From assembly GCF_028622115.1 (NCBI RefSeq), contig NZ_CP097263.1, positions 868,001-932,000 on the forward strand: 64,000 bases of DNA, in the 5' to 3' direction. This document shows, piece by piece, positions 26,183 through 34,083 of the stretch (positions are counted from its first letter, which is position 1; each line of letters begins with the position of its first letter). A program made the position numbers and the translations under genes. Under the pieces are notes generated by a model, which was not told the origin of the DNA, did not search any database, and saw nothing but the letters and a program-made list of their open reading frames with translations. This DNA is from Kutzneria chonburiensis. GTDB taxonomy: Bacteria; Actinomycetota; Actinomycetes; Mycobacteriales; Pseudonocardiaceae.

Positions 26183-26806
26183 TCACTGCCCGGTGTAGAA
26201 CCCGATGGCCAGGTCGCCGCCGGCCTTGGCCTTGGCCGGGTCGGTGCCGGACGCGATGTCGGCCTCGATCCACGACCGGCCGCTGGCGGTGTAGAACTCC
26301 CTGGCCTCGTCGGAGACCATCCACGCGGCGGCCTCCTCGGGGGCCATGCCGGCGCCGGTGGACAGGTACATGGCCAGGCCGAGCACGGCGCCGTCCCAAC
26401 CGATGCCGACGGCGCCGGGGCCGTAGCTGTCCCACTCCTCGACGATGACGGCGATGTGGTTGAGCTCGAACCGGGTGCCGCCGTCGACCTCGCTCAGCCG
26501 CAGCTCGATCCAGCTGACCTGGTCGCCCATCTCCCACGTGGCGTCCAGCGCCCGCGGCGCGTCGCACGCGGTGACGGTGCCGCCGGCGTTGCCCTCGAAC
26601 TGGTAGTGGCCGCCGAGCTTGAGCTCGCCGCTGACCGGGAGGAACCAGCGCTGGATGCGCTCGGCCGTGGTGACGGCGTCCCACAGGTCGTCGATGTCGG
26701 TGCCGTACGTCTGGCTGATGGTGACGATGCGGGCCTCGCCCGCGTCCAGCGTCCGGTTGCCGACCTGACGGGTGACGGCATTGATCTGGTGCTTCACGTC
26801 GAACAT
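26183..26806 (-). CDS. SRPBCC (AHSA1/START-like) protein
   Basis: A 207-residue protein with an AHSA1-type helix-grip fold. Typical segments are TYGTDIDDLWDAVTTAERIQRWFLPVSGELKLGGHYQFEGNAGGTVTACDAPRALDATWEMGDQ (about residues 35-98) and LSEVDGGTRFELNHIA. The last 50 residues extend beyond the minimal domain. Such proteins bind hydrophobic ligands and are often paired with ArsR regulators, none of which is present here. ATG 26806 is chosen since TAATTT lies 7 nt before it; a TTG at 26815 would add three residues. Function unknown. Confidence 0.85.
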   Translation of the reverse strand: MFDVKHQINAVTRQVGNRTLDAGEARIVTISQTYGTDIDDLWDAVTTAERIQRWFLPVSGELKLGGHYQFEGNAGGTVTACDAPRALDATWEMGDQVSWIELRLSEVDGGTRFELNHIAVIVEEWDSYGPGAVGIGWDGAVLGLAMYLSTGAGMAPEEAAAWMVSDEAREFYTASGRSWIEADIASGTDPAKAKAGGDLAIGFYTGQ

Positions 26807-26813
26807 GGCCGAC

Positions 26814-26819
26814 AAATTA
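26814..26819 (-). promoter_or_regulatory. -10 box (TAATTT) of the SRPBCC gene, leaderless
   Basis: On the minus strand TAATTT is followed by 7 nt and the ATG at 26806, with no Shine-Dalgarno sequence, in an AT-rich patch of the intergenic region. Confidence 0.5.
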
Positions 26820-27094
26820 TCAGCAGAGGCTTATATAAGCAATGACTGGGTTTAGGGTAATCGTTGCCGTACGGGTGAAGTTGATCGCCGGTCCCGGCCG
26901 CAGCATATCGGGCGGCCGTGGCGCGCTTCTGGTAGTGCGGCAAGGGATCCCGGAAATGCGGTGGGAGCGAAAGACGATCTTCGAGGAACCGTCGCGATGG
27001 GCGTTTTGTCGGTAGCTGGACCGAGTGATGACGGTCCGTGACCGGGGTCGGGCACCGGTGGTGGCGCCCGCTGAGCTCTGCTTACGTCCGGCCC

Positions 27095-27427
27095 ATGGCA
27101 CCAGGACGAAGTTTGAGGATGGCCGCGCTGGCGGCGGCGGTGTGCGGGCTGATGCTGCTCGCCGTCGCGCCGGCATCGGCCGATCCGAGCACGAGCGACT
27201 GGCTGAAGCTGCGCCGCTGCGAGTCCGGCAACCGCTACGACCTGAACAGCGGCAACGGCGAGTACGGCGCCTACCAGTTCACCCTGCGCACCTGGCAGGG
27301 CCTCGGCGGCGCCGGCTACCCGCACCGCGCGGCCCCGGCCGTGCAGGACGCGAAGGCGCTGGCCCTGTGGCGGCAGCGCGGCTGGCAGCCGTGGGCCAAC
27401 TGCGCCCGAAGGTGTGGCTTGCACTGA
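27095..27427 (+). CDS. Secreted Rpf-like (transglycosylase) domain protein
   Basis: A 110-residue exported protein. It has a signal peptide (SLRMAALAAAVCGLMLLAVAPASA, cleavage near residue 30) and then one Rpf/transglycosylase-like domain: DWLKLRRCESGNRYDLNSGNGEYGAYQFTLRTWQGLGG, with the catalytic Glu in RRCESGN and the cleft motif YGAYQF. Paired Cys (RRCE, NCARRCG) probably form disulfides. Rpf-type proteins cleave peptidoglycan and stimulate growth or spore outgrowth. It lacks LysM or other wall-binding domains. The start is chosen to place the signal peptide at the N-terminus. No c-di-AMP riboswitch was recognised upstream. Confidence 0.85.
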   Translation: MAPGRSLRMAALAAAVCGLMLLAVAPASADPSTSDWLKLRRCESGNRYDLNSGNGEYGAYQFTLRTWQGLGGAGYPHRAAPAVQDAKALALWRQRGWQPWANCARRCGLH

Positions 27428-27489
27428 CGCCAACGTTTGTCGGGTCGTCGGCGGGCTACCCCACCGGCGACCCGACAAGGAGGCCGACG

Positions 27490-27858
27490 ATGCTGAAAAC
27501 GCTGGCCAGGCCGATGCTGGCGGCGACGTTCGTGACCAACGCGTGGGCCACGCTGAAGGACCCCGCGCCGATCGCCAAGCACGCGGAGCCGATGATCGAG
27601 CGCTACCGCAAGGTGCTGCCGGACTGGTTTCCGACCGACGCCATGACGCTGACCAAGGTCGACGCGTGCGTGAAGCTCGGCTGCGGCGCGCTGCTCACGG
27701 TCGGGCGGCTGCCGCGGCTGGCCTCGCTCGTGCTGGCCGCCGACCTGGTGCCGACCACGCTGGTCGGCCACCGGATCTGGGAGTCCGGCGACCCCGAGGA
27801 ACGGATCCACTTCCTGAAGAACCTGGCCATCTTCGGCGGGCTGCTGGCCTCGATATGA
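27490..27858 (+). CDS. DoxX-family small membrane protein
   Basis: A 122-residue protein with hydrophobic helices (ARPMLAATFVTNAWATL, KLGCGALLTVGRLPRLASLVLAADLVPTTLVGHRIW, FLKNLAIFGGLLASI) in the DoxX pattern, including the Arg/His-containing end of a transmembrane bundle. DoxX proteins are membrane components linked to redox or thiol stress in actinobacteria. AAGGAGG precedes the ATG by 7 nt. Its stop overlaps the ancestral udgX start (ATGA), indicating that the two genes were co-translated. Confidence 0.78.
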   Translation: MLKTLARPMLAATFVTNAWATLKDPAPIAKHAEPMIERYRKVLPDWFPTDAMTLTKVDACVKLGCGALLTVGRLPRLASLVLAADLVPTTLVGHRIWESGDPEERIHFLKNLAIFGGLLASI

Positions 27859-28537
27859 CGGCCGTCGTCCCGCCGCGCGGCGGCCTGGCCGCACTGCGCC
27901 GGGCCGCCGCCGACTGCCGCGGGTGTGACCGAGCTTGCGAGGGCACCATTCAGCACAGGGACCTGGGTCGCAGACCCGCCGAGCGTCAGCGAGGTGGGCC
28001 TGCGACCTCTACAAGGACGCCACCCAGACGGTGTTCGGTGACGGGCCGGGCACGGCGCGGGTGATGATGATCGGCGAGCAGCCGGGCGACCGTGAGGACG
28101 TGGCCGGCGAGCCGTTCGTCGGCCCGGCCGGCAGGCTGCTGGACCGGGCGCTGGCCGAGGTGGGCATCGACCGGGCCGAGGTCTACCTGACCAACGCCGT
28201 GAAGCACTTCAAGTTCACGCTGCCGGAGCGCGGCAAACGCCGTATCCACAAGAAGCCCAGCCAGGGCGAGATCACGGCCTGCAAGCCGTGGCTGCTGGCC
28301 GAACTGGACCGCGTCAAGCCGAAGCTGGTCGTGTTCCTCGGCGTCACGGCGGCATCGGCCCTGCTGGGCAAGGATTTCCGGCTCACCGAGCAACGCGGGC
28401 GGATCGTCGAGCTGGCGCAGGGGATACCGGCGGTGGCGACCGTGCACCCGTCGGCGGTGCTGCGTGCGCCCGACCGTGAGGCGGCGTACCAGGGGCTGGT
28501 CGCCGACCTCACGGTCGTCGCTCGTCACCAGGAATAG
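27855..28537 (+). pseudogene. udgX: UdgX uracil-DNA glycosylase gene disrupted by a 77-bp insertion
   Basis: The reading frame starts as MTAVVPPRGGLAALRRAAADCRGC at 27855 (overlapping the DoxX stop) and resumes as CDLYKDATQTVFG in another frame at 28001. The two halves together match UdgX: GEQPGDREDVAGEPFVGPAGRLLD, NAVKHFKF, and the UdgX-specific KRRIH loop whose His forms a covalent bond to uracil-excised DNA. An intervening 77 bp shifts the frame and separates the first Cys of the CxxC iron-sulfur pair. Translation from TTG 27935 through the insert could give a 200-residue protein with the catalytic core but an altered N-terminus and cluster site. Confidence 0.82.
27924..28000 (+). mobile_element. 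77-bp palindromic REP/MITE-like insertion in udgX
   Basis: Inserted between near-identical 7-bp direct repeats (TGTGACC 27924-27930, TGCGACC 28001-28007). Internally GGTCGCAGACCC (27966-27977) is inverted as GGGCCTGCGACC (27996-28007) around a GCCGAGCGTCAGCGAGGT core. A second CCGAGC/GCGAGG palindrome lies at the left. There is no coding capacity, so it resembles a nonautonomous palindromic repeat. Confidence 0.65.
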
Positions 28538-29504
28538 TGCTCCGGCGCGGTCTTGTAGCCCGGGAAGATCTCGTCGATCGTCGCCAGGTCGTCCTCGGAC
28601 AGCGTGATGTCCACGGACTTCAGGCCGCCGGCCAGCTGCTCCGGGGTGCGCGGGCCGATGATCGGCGCGGTCACCGCCGGCTGGTGCAGCAGCCACGCCA
28701 GGGCCAGGTCGCCGGGCTGGTGCCCGAGCTTCTCGGCGAAGTCCTCCCACTGGCCGAGCTGTTCACGCTTGCGTTCCAAGGTCTTGGCCAGGAAGTCGCT
28801 GAACCGGCGCTTGCCCTCGCGCTGCCCACGCACCGAACCGCCCAGCAGACCGGAGGCCAAGGGGCTCCACGGGATCACGCCGATGCCGTGGGCCTGCGCC
28901 GACGGCAGCACCTCCAACTCGACCTCGCGGGTCAGCAGGTTGTAGTGCGACTGCTCGCTGACCAGGCCGAGGAAGTTGCGCTTGGCCGCCTCGGCCTGCG
29001 CGACGGCCAGGTGCCAGCCGGCGAAGTTGGACGAGCCGAAGTAGAGCACCTTGCCTTGCGTGACCAGGGTTTCGCAGGCCTGCCACAGCTCTTCCACGGC
29101 GTGGCCCGGTCGATGTGGTGGAACTGGTACAGGTCGACGTAGTCGGTCTGAAGCCGGCGCAACGAGGCGTCGATGGCGCGGCGGATGTTCAGCGCGGACA
29201 GCTTGCCCTCGTTGGGCCAGTCGCCGGTGGCGCCGTAGAGCTTGGTGGCGATGACGGTCCGCTCGCGGCGGTTGCCGCCGGAGGCGAACCAGCGGCCGAT
29301 GATCTCCTCGGTCGCCCCCTTGCCGGCCTCCCCGCCGTACACGTTGGCCGAGTCGAAGAAGTTGATGCCGTTGTCCAGCGCCTCGTCCATGATGCCGTGG
29401 CTGGTGGCCTCGTCGGTCTGGCCGCCGAAGTTCATGGTGCCCAGGCACAGTCGCGAGACGGACAGCCCGGTCCTGCCGAGGTGTGTGTACTCCATGGCGT
29501 CCAT
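28525..29504 (-). pseudogene. Aldo/keto reductase gene with a single-base frameshift
   Basis: The N-terminal frame from ATG 29504 (or 29495) encodes MEYTHLGRTGLSVSRLCLGTMNFGG, the catalytic Asp/Tyr segment FFDSANVYGGEAG, the Lys in VIATKLYG and the His in YQFHHIDRATP. The reading then continues in another frame as EELWQACETLVTQGKVLYFGSSNFAGW to the C-terminal SEDDLATIDEIFPGYKTAPEHYSW. Restoring one base near 29097 (within GCCACGCCGTGGAAG on the minus strand) joins the halves into a normal enzyme of about 325 residues. Either a recent null mutation or a sequencing error. It converges on udgX with a 13-bp overlap. Confidence 0.85.
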
Positions 29505-29514
29505 CTAAGTACGT

Positions 29515-29542
29515 GACGGGGCCGCCCGCAGGCGACCCCGTC
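29515..29542 (-). terminator. Hairpin downstream of the protease pair
   Basis: GACGGGG (29515-29521) and CCCCGTC (29536-29542) form a 7-bp stem, starting 7 bp past the protease stop at 29550. It separates the protease operon from the aldo/keto reductase gene that begins at about 29504. Confidence 0.5.
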
Positions 29543-29549
29543 GACGTTC

Positions 29550-30254
29550 TCACACTCCGGTCGTCGACCGGATCCAGCTGCGGCTGGCCGCGATGCTGGC
29601 GTAGTTCTGGATGCCGTGCGGGTCGGACCCGCTGTTGCCGGCGGTCGAGGCGACGCCGACCTGGAGGCCGTTGGAGACCTCGGGGCCGCCGGAGTCGCCG
29701 TGCCAGGCCGCGCCGTTGATGCCGCGGCTGGCGATGGCCCGCCCGCCGTAGGCGTCGGTGCTGCGCCCGGTCACCTGGACGTTGGCCGTCTTCAGCACCG
29801 GCGACGGCGGACTCTGGTTCAGCGTCCGGCCCCAGCCGTAGATCTGGTTGGTGGCGCCGGTGGCCGGATCGGCGCTGCCCAGCCGCATGTACGTCGTCTG
29901 CACCGGGGAAGCCAGGTGCAGCAACGCGATGTCGCCGTTGGGCGAGGTGACCTGCCGGTCCACGGCCACGTTCGTGCCCTGGTCGAAGCGCACGTCACCG
30001 ATCTTCACGTGCATGCCCGAGGCACTCTGGCAGTGATGGGCGGTGATCACCCACTGCGCCGCGATGATCGTGCCGGAGCACTCGAATCCGTCGAATTCGC
30101 TGCCGCCGCTGTTCCAGTAGACCTGTGCGCCCCACGGGGCCGAACTCACCTGCGTGCCGCCGATGATGTTCGGGCTCACCGAGGCCGAGGCCATCGCCGG
30201 CGCGGCCAGCATGGCCGCGCCGACGAGCGCGGCCGCCACTACGGACCCGCGCAT
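29550..30254 (-). CDS. Secreted trypsin-like serine protease (S1), copy B
   Basis: A 234-residue exported S1 peptidase. A signal peptide (VVAAALVGAAMLAAPAMASA) is followed by a short segment and the mature-like start IIGGTQVSSAPWGAQVYW. The triad is visible: His in VITAHHC, Asp in SPNGDIALLHL, and Ser in WHGDSGGPE. A Cys pair flanks the His (FECSG/HHCQ). It is about 60-70% similar in appearance to the gene just upstream, with which it overlaps by one base (TGATG), so the pair arose by tandem duplication and is co-translated. Substrate specificity is not evident. Confidence 0.88.
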   Translation of the reverse strand: MRGSVVAAALVGAAMLAAPAMASASVSPNIIGGTQVSSAPWGAQVYWNSGGSEFDGFECSGTIIAAQWVITAHHCQSASGMHVKIGDVRFDQGTNVAVDRQVTSPNGDIALLHLASPVQTTYMRLGSADPATGATNQIYGWGRTLNQSPPSPVLKTANVQVTGRSTDAYGGRAIASRGINGAAWHGDSGGPEVSNGLQVGVASTAGNSGSDPHGIQNYASIAASRSWIRSTTGV

Positions 30255-30961
30255 CACACCCCCGCGGTGCTGCGAATGAACGAACGGCTCGAGGCGACGC
30301 TGGCGTAGTTCTGCGTGCCCTGGGGGTTGGAGCCGCTGTTGCTGCCGGTCGAGCACACGCCGACCTGGAGGCCGTTGAAGACCTCGGGGCCGCCGGAGTC
30401 GCCGTGCCACGCCGCGCCGTTGATGCCGACGCTGGCGATCGCGCTGCCGCCGAAGGCGTCCGAGCTGTGGCCGGTCACGCGCACGTTGGCCGTCTTGAGC
30501 ACCGGGGACGGCGGGTTGCTGCCCTGGGTGCGGCCCCAGCCGTAGATCTGGTTGGTGCTGCCGGTGGCCGGGTCGGAGCTGGCCAGCCGGCTGTAGGTGG
30601 TGTTGATCGACGTGGTCAGGTGCACCAGCAGGATGTCGCCGTTGGGCGACGGAACCTGGCGGTCGACGGTTGCCCGCGTGCCCTGGCCCAGGTTCAGGCT
30701 GCCGACCAGCACGTACATGCCGGGGTTGTTCTGGCAGTGCCGCGCGGTCAGCACCCACTGCGGGGCGATGATCGTGCCGGAGCACTCGAAGCCGTTGCCG
30801 GAGCCGGCGTTGGTCCAGTAGATCTGGGCGCCGTAGGGGATGTTGCTGGCGGCGCCACCACCGATGATGTTCGGGTTGACGCCGGCCGAGGCCGGCGCGG
30901 CGGCAAGGCCCGCGGCCAGGGCGGCGCCGGCGATCGTGGCGGCGACGAGGGATTTACGCAT
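30254..30961 (-). CDS. Secreted trypsin-like serine protease (S1), copy A
   Basis: A 235-residue paralogue of the downstream protease. The signal peptide is SLVAATIAGAALAAGLAAAPASA. Then come NIIGGGAASNIPYGAQIYW, the His in VLTARHCQN, the Asp in SPNGDILLVHL and the Ser in WHGDSGGPE. The IIGG motif lies only a few residues beyond the signal cleavage site, so there is almost no propeptide. First gene of the two-gene operon. A GAAAGGTG about 7 nt upstream serves as ribosome-binding site. Extracellular. Confidence 0.88.
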   Translation of the reverse strand: MRKSLVAATIAGAALAAGLAAAPASAGVNPNIIGGGAASNIPYGAQIYWTNAGSGNGFECSGTIIAPQWVLTARHCQNNPGMYVLVGSLNLGQGTRATVDRQVPSPNGDILLVHLTTSINTTYSRLASSDPATGSTNQIYGWGRTQGSNPPSPVLKTANVRVTGHSSDAFGGSAIASVGINGAAWHGDSGGPEVFNGLQVGVCSTGSNSGSNPQGTQNYASVASSRSFIRSTAGV

Positions 30962-31069
30962 GGGAAAGACACCTTTCGGCGACTGGCAGGGACAGTCGTG
31001 CGTAACCGAAAGCTAGCCCCGTGTGAGCGGCGGCGGCACCCGACGATCGTCGGTACCTTTTCCGCCGTT

Positions 31070-31525
31070 TTACCCCAGTTTGCGGAAGTCCCAGGAGACT
31101 ATGGTGTGCGGGCACAGGCGCAGCCACGCGTGCCGGCCGTCGTGGTACATCTGGTCGAGGCCGAAGTACTTGGCGGCGAACAACTTCTCCGGTTCGACCA
31201 GCTCAGGCACGTGCTCGCCGGTGCGCGGCGCCTCGCCGACGAACTCGACCTCGCCGCGCAGCTCCACCCCGCGCAGCTCACCGTAGTCGTGGCCGGCGTC
31301 GACCAGCACCGACACCTTGGGGTCCTTCTTGAGCTGGGCCCAGCGCTTGGCCCGGGTGATCGACGTCAGCCACAGCGTCTTGTCGTGCCACAGGAACCAC
31401 AGTGCGGTCAGGTGCGGGCCGTCGGCGCCGGCGGTGGCCACCCGGCAGGTGCGTTCTTCGCCGAGGAAGTCGTCGAGTTCCGTGTCGCTCATGGCGATGC
31501 GTCGGCCACGCCGCTGTTCTGCCAT
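31070..31525 (-). CDS. PNPOx-fold protein, probably F420- or flavin-binding (FDOR-B-like)
   Basis: A 151-residue split-barrel protein: MAEQRRGRRIAMSDTELDDFLGEERTCRVATAGADGPHLTALWFLWHDKTLWLTS, RAKRWAQLKKDPKVSVLVDAG and GVELRGEVEFVG. The MAxQRRGRxIAM start is typical of actinobacterial PPOX-class F420-dependent proteins. The 37-bp overlap with the end of ipdC makes this the last gene of the ipd operon; an internal ATG at 31492 would give a 4-bp overlap instead. A role in steroid ring reduction is possible but unproven. Confidence 0.78.
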   Translation of the reverse strand: MAEQRRGRRIAMSDTELDDFLGEERTCRVATAGADGPHLTALWFLWHDKTLWLTSITRAKRWAQLKKDPKVSVLVDAGHDYGELRGVELRGEVEFVGEAPRTGEHVPELVEPEKLFAAKYFGLDQMYHDGRHAWLRLCPHTIVSWDFRKLG

Positions 31526-32577
31526 CGTGTTCCTCCGGCCAGTCCGTCGATCACCGTGGTCGCCTGCGCGACGATGCCGGTGATCAGTTCCTCGCAGCTT
31601 GGCAGATCCTTGAGCACGCCGACCACCTGGCCGGCGGCCAGCACACCGGCGTCGGTGTTGCCCTGCACCAGACCGGAGCGCAGCAGCATCGGCGTGTTCG
31701 CCGCCATGATCACCTGAGACCAGCTCAGTTCCCGGCCGTGTTTCATGCGCAGGCCGTCGCTGATCAGGCCACGCCAGCTCATCCCGGTCAGCGCCTTGAA
31801 CTTGCGGGCGTTGGCCAGCGCCTTGACCAGCGACCGGAGCCGTCCCGACTGCTCCAACCGGTTCACGAGTTCGGTGCGCAGCACTCGGTGTGGCATGCCG
31901 TCAACCTTGGTTGTAACAACCGTTCCGTCCAGACCTCTTACGAGGTAGAGCTGTTTGACCTCGTCCGGCACCGGGCTGTCGCTGGTCAGCAGAAACCGGG
32001 TGCCCATGGCGATGCCGGCCGCGCCGTAGGCCAGGGCGGCGGCGAGGCCGCGACCGTCGTAGAAGCCGCCGGCCGCGACGACGGGGATGTCCACGGCGTC
32101 GACCACGCTGGGCAGCAGCAACGTCGTCGCCACCGCGCCGGTGTGGCCGCCGCCCTCGCCGCCCTGCACGACGACGGCGTCGACGCCCCACGCGGCGACC
32201 TTCTCGGCGTGCCGGACCGCGCCGATCGACGGCATCACCACGATGCCGTGGTCCTTGAGCCTGCTGATCAGGTCCTTTTTCGGCGCCAGCGCGAAGGATG
32301 CCACCTTGACGCCGTGTTTGATCAGCAGCTCGACCCGGTCGACGGCGTCGCCCGCGTCGGCGCGGAGATTGACGCCGAACGGATTCTCCGTTCGCTGCTT
32401 GGTTTCCGTGATCGCTCGGTCGAGTTCTTCGAGCGTCATCGTGGCCGAGGCGATGATGCCGAGGCCGCCGGCGTTGGCCGTGGCCGAGACGAGTTTCGGC
32501 CCGGCGACCCAGCCCATGCCGGTCTGCACCACCGGATGCCGTACGCCGGTGAGGCGGGTGAGGTCAGTGTCGAGCAT
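31489..32577 (-). CDS. ipdC: IpdC-like flavin oxidoreductase (nitronate monooxygenase family)
   Basis: A 362-residue FMN-binding TIM barrel of the NMO/2-nitropropane dioxygenase family. Features: RHPVVQTGMGWVAGPKLVSATANAGGLGIIASATM at the N-terminus, VDAVVVQGGEGGGHTG for FMN phosphate binding and PVVAAGGFYDGRGLAAALAYGAAGIAMGTRF. Together with ipdB, ipdA and echA20 upstream it reproduces the M. tuberculosis Rv3550-Rv3553 order, so it is called IpdC, an oxidoreductase of ring C/D (HIP) catabolism. It overlaps ipdB by 14 bp. Confidence 0.88.
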   Translation of the reverse strand: MLDTDLTRLTGVRHPVVQTGMGWVAGPKLVSATANAGGLGIIASATMTLEELDRAITETKQRTENPFGVNLRADAGDAVDRVELLIKHGVKVASFALAPKKDLISRLKDHGIVVMPSIGAVRHAEKVAAWGVDAVVVQGGEGGGHTGAVATTLLLPSVVDAVDIPVVAAGGFYDGRGLAAALAYGAAGIAMGTRFLLTSDSPVPDEVKQLYLVRGLDGTVVTTKVDGMPHRVLRTELVNRLEQSGRLRSLVKALANARKFKALTGMSWRGLISDGLRMKHGRELSWSQVIMAANTPMLLRSGLVQGNTDAGVLAAGQVVGVLKDLPSCEELITGIVAQATTVIDGLAGGTRWQNSGVADASP

Positions 32578-33238
32578 GGTCGGGATCCAGCTTGTCGATC
32601 AGCTCCAGCTCCTGCGGCGTGGGCTCGCGGGTCGTGCCGGCCTCGCCCACGTCCAGCGGAAAGCCGGTGTTGTCCAGGACTTCCTCGACGGTGACGCCGG
32701 GATGGGTTGACACCAGCCGCATCGAGCCGTCCGGGGTGGCGAAGTCCAGTACGCACAGGTCGGTCACGACCCGGTGCACGTTGTGGAAGCCGCGATCATG
32801 GCCGACGCCGCTGACCACGTCCACCCGCGGCACGAACACCCGCTTGCTGTGCTTGGGCACCCAGTAGCTGGTGCGGTGGTTGACCGTGTTGCCGGGCGCG
32901 CCGCGGAAGCCCAGCAGCTGCCGGGTCGGCTTGTCGTGGTCGCCGATGCACGAGATGTTCTGATTGCCGAAGCGGTCCAGCTGGTTGGCCCCCATCACCA
33001 CGTGCCGGCGGCCGTGGGCGACCACGTCGAACACCTTGCGGTACGGCAGCCAGCCCTCGATCCCGTGCTCGCCCAACAGGTACGCCTCGCCGTCGGACAT
33101 CAGCAGATCGGGCTCGCTGGTCAGCCGGGCCAGTTTCGCGCCCAGCTGCGGGATCAACCCCATGGGACTGGCCAGGATCTCGCCGGCGCCGAGGAACAGG
33201 TCGGCACAGGCGGCGACGCACACGTCTATGCGGCTCAT
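32564..33238 (-). CDS. ipdB: CoA-transferase family hydrolase, beta subunit (IpdB)
   Basis: A 224-residue class I CoA-transferase beta-type subunit (GAGEILASPMGLIPQLGAKLARLTSEPDLLMSDGEAYLLG; VVMGANQLDRFGNQNISCIGDHDKPTRQLLGFRGAPGN). It pairs with IpdA. IpdAB hydrolyses the last carbocyclic ring of the steroid nucleus (COCHEA-CoA) in mycobacteria and rhodococci. The Glu nucleophile of ordinary CoA-transferases is not in the expected EXG position of this subunit, as known for IpdAB. ATG 33238 overlaps the ipdA stop by 4 bp. Confidence 0.88.
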   Translation of the reverse strand: MSRIDVCVAACADLFLGAGEILASPMGLIPQLGAKLARLTSEPDLLMSDGEAYLLGEHGIEGWLPYRKVFDVVAHGRRHVVMGANQLDRFGNQNISCIGDHDKPTRQLLGFRGAPGNTVNHRTSYWVPKHSKRVFVPRVDVVSGVGHDRGFHNVHRVVTDLCVLDFATPDGSMRLVSTHPGVTVEEVLDNTGFPLDVGEAGTTREPTPQELELIDKLDPDHARH

Positions 33239-34083
33239 GACATCCCCTGCACGGCGAGTTGGTAGCCAGTCTCGCCCCTCGACAGGAACTGGTCCACGAA
33301 GGATGGCCAGAGTTCCTGGTCGGCGGCGGATTTCGCGTAGTGGCGCTGGAACTTCTCGTCCCGGCCGTAGTCGGGCACGCAGGAGGTGAAGTGCGCGCCG
33401 TTGGGGGTCTCGACCACGCCGTCGACCATCATCCGGTTGGTCAGCAGCGACTGCGGCGGCCCGTCCAGCTCGGCGGTGTCCACGATCCGTTCGCACGACA
33501 GGAAACGGCGCTTGGCCGCCAGACAGAACAGGTCGTCGAAGTACGGGTCCGGGCCGAGGTACTGGCCGTTGCCGTGCCGGTCGGCCCGGTTGAGGTGGAT
33601 CAGCGCCACGTCCAGCTGAAGTGCCGGCATGGCGACCAGTTCCTCGTCGTCATAAGGAGATCGCACGGTCTTCAGGTCGGGGTTGACCCGCATGACGTCC
33701 GAGCCGAGGCCGGCCCGGATGGGCAGGAACGGCAGCCGGTGGGACGCCGCCAACAGTCCACTGTAGAGCATGCCCTCGTCGTACTCGCGGACCTCGATAC
33801 CGCCCTGCTGGCGGACTCGCTGGAACCACGGGTCGTAGGCGATGCTGTCCAGGGAGACGAAACCGAACACCAGCCGGCGGACTTTGCCGGCGGCGCACAG
33901 CAAACCGACGTCCGGGCCGCCGTAGGAGACGACGGTCAGGTCCCGCACGGGCGAGTCGAGAATGGCCCGCACCAGGGCCATCGGTTTGCGCCGCGAGCCC
34001 CAGCCGCCGATGCCGACGGTCATCCCGTCGGACAGCTCGGCCGCCACCTCGGCGGCGCTCATCCGCTTGTCCCGCACTGTCAT
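33235..34083 (-). CDS. ipdA: CoA-transferase family hydrolase, alpha subunit (IpdA)
   Basis: A 282-residue alpha-type subunit: KRMSAAEVAAELSDGMTVGIGGWGSRRKPMALVRAILDSPVRDLTVVSYGGPDVGLLCAAGKVRRLVFGFVSLD, then LDVALIHLNRADRHGNGQYLGPDPYFDDLFCLAAKR. This is the CoA-transferase alpha fold with an IpdA-like C-terminal extension. It forms the ring-opening hydrolase with IpdB. Start ATG 34083 overlaps echA20 by 4 bp. The order echA20-ipdA-ipdB-ipdC and the tight coupling are as in known HIP-catabolic operons. Confidence 0.9.
   Translation of the reverse strand: MTVRDKRMSAAEVAAELSDGMTVGIGGWGSRRKPMALVRAILDSPVRDLTVVSYGGPDVGLLCAAGKVRRLVFGFVSLDSIAYDPWFQRVRQQGGIEVREYDEGMLYSGLLAASHRLPFLPIRAGLGSDVMRVNPDLKTVRSPYDDEELVAMPALQLDVALIHLNRADRHGNGQYLGPDPYFDDLFCLAAKRRFLSCERIVDTAELDGPPQSLLTNRMMVDGVVETPNGAHFTSCVPDYGRDEKFQRHYAKSAADQELWPSFVDQFLSRGETGYQLAVQGMS

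Noticed and set aside
26850-27094. ydaO-type c-di-AMP riboswitch before the Rpf-like gene
   Set aside because: Such a switch is common for this gene class, but none of its conserved segments was found here.
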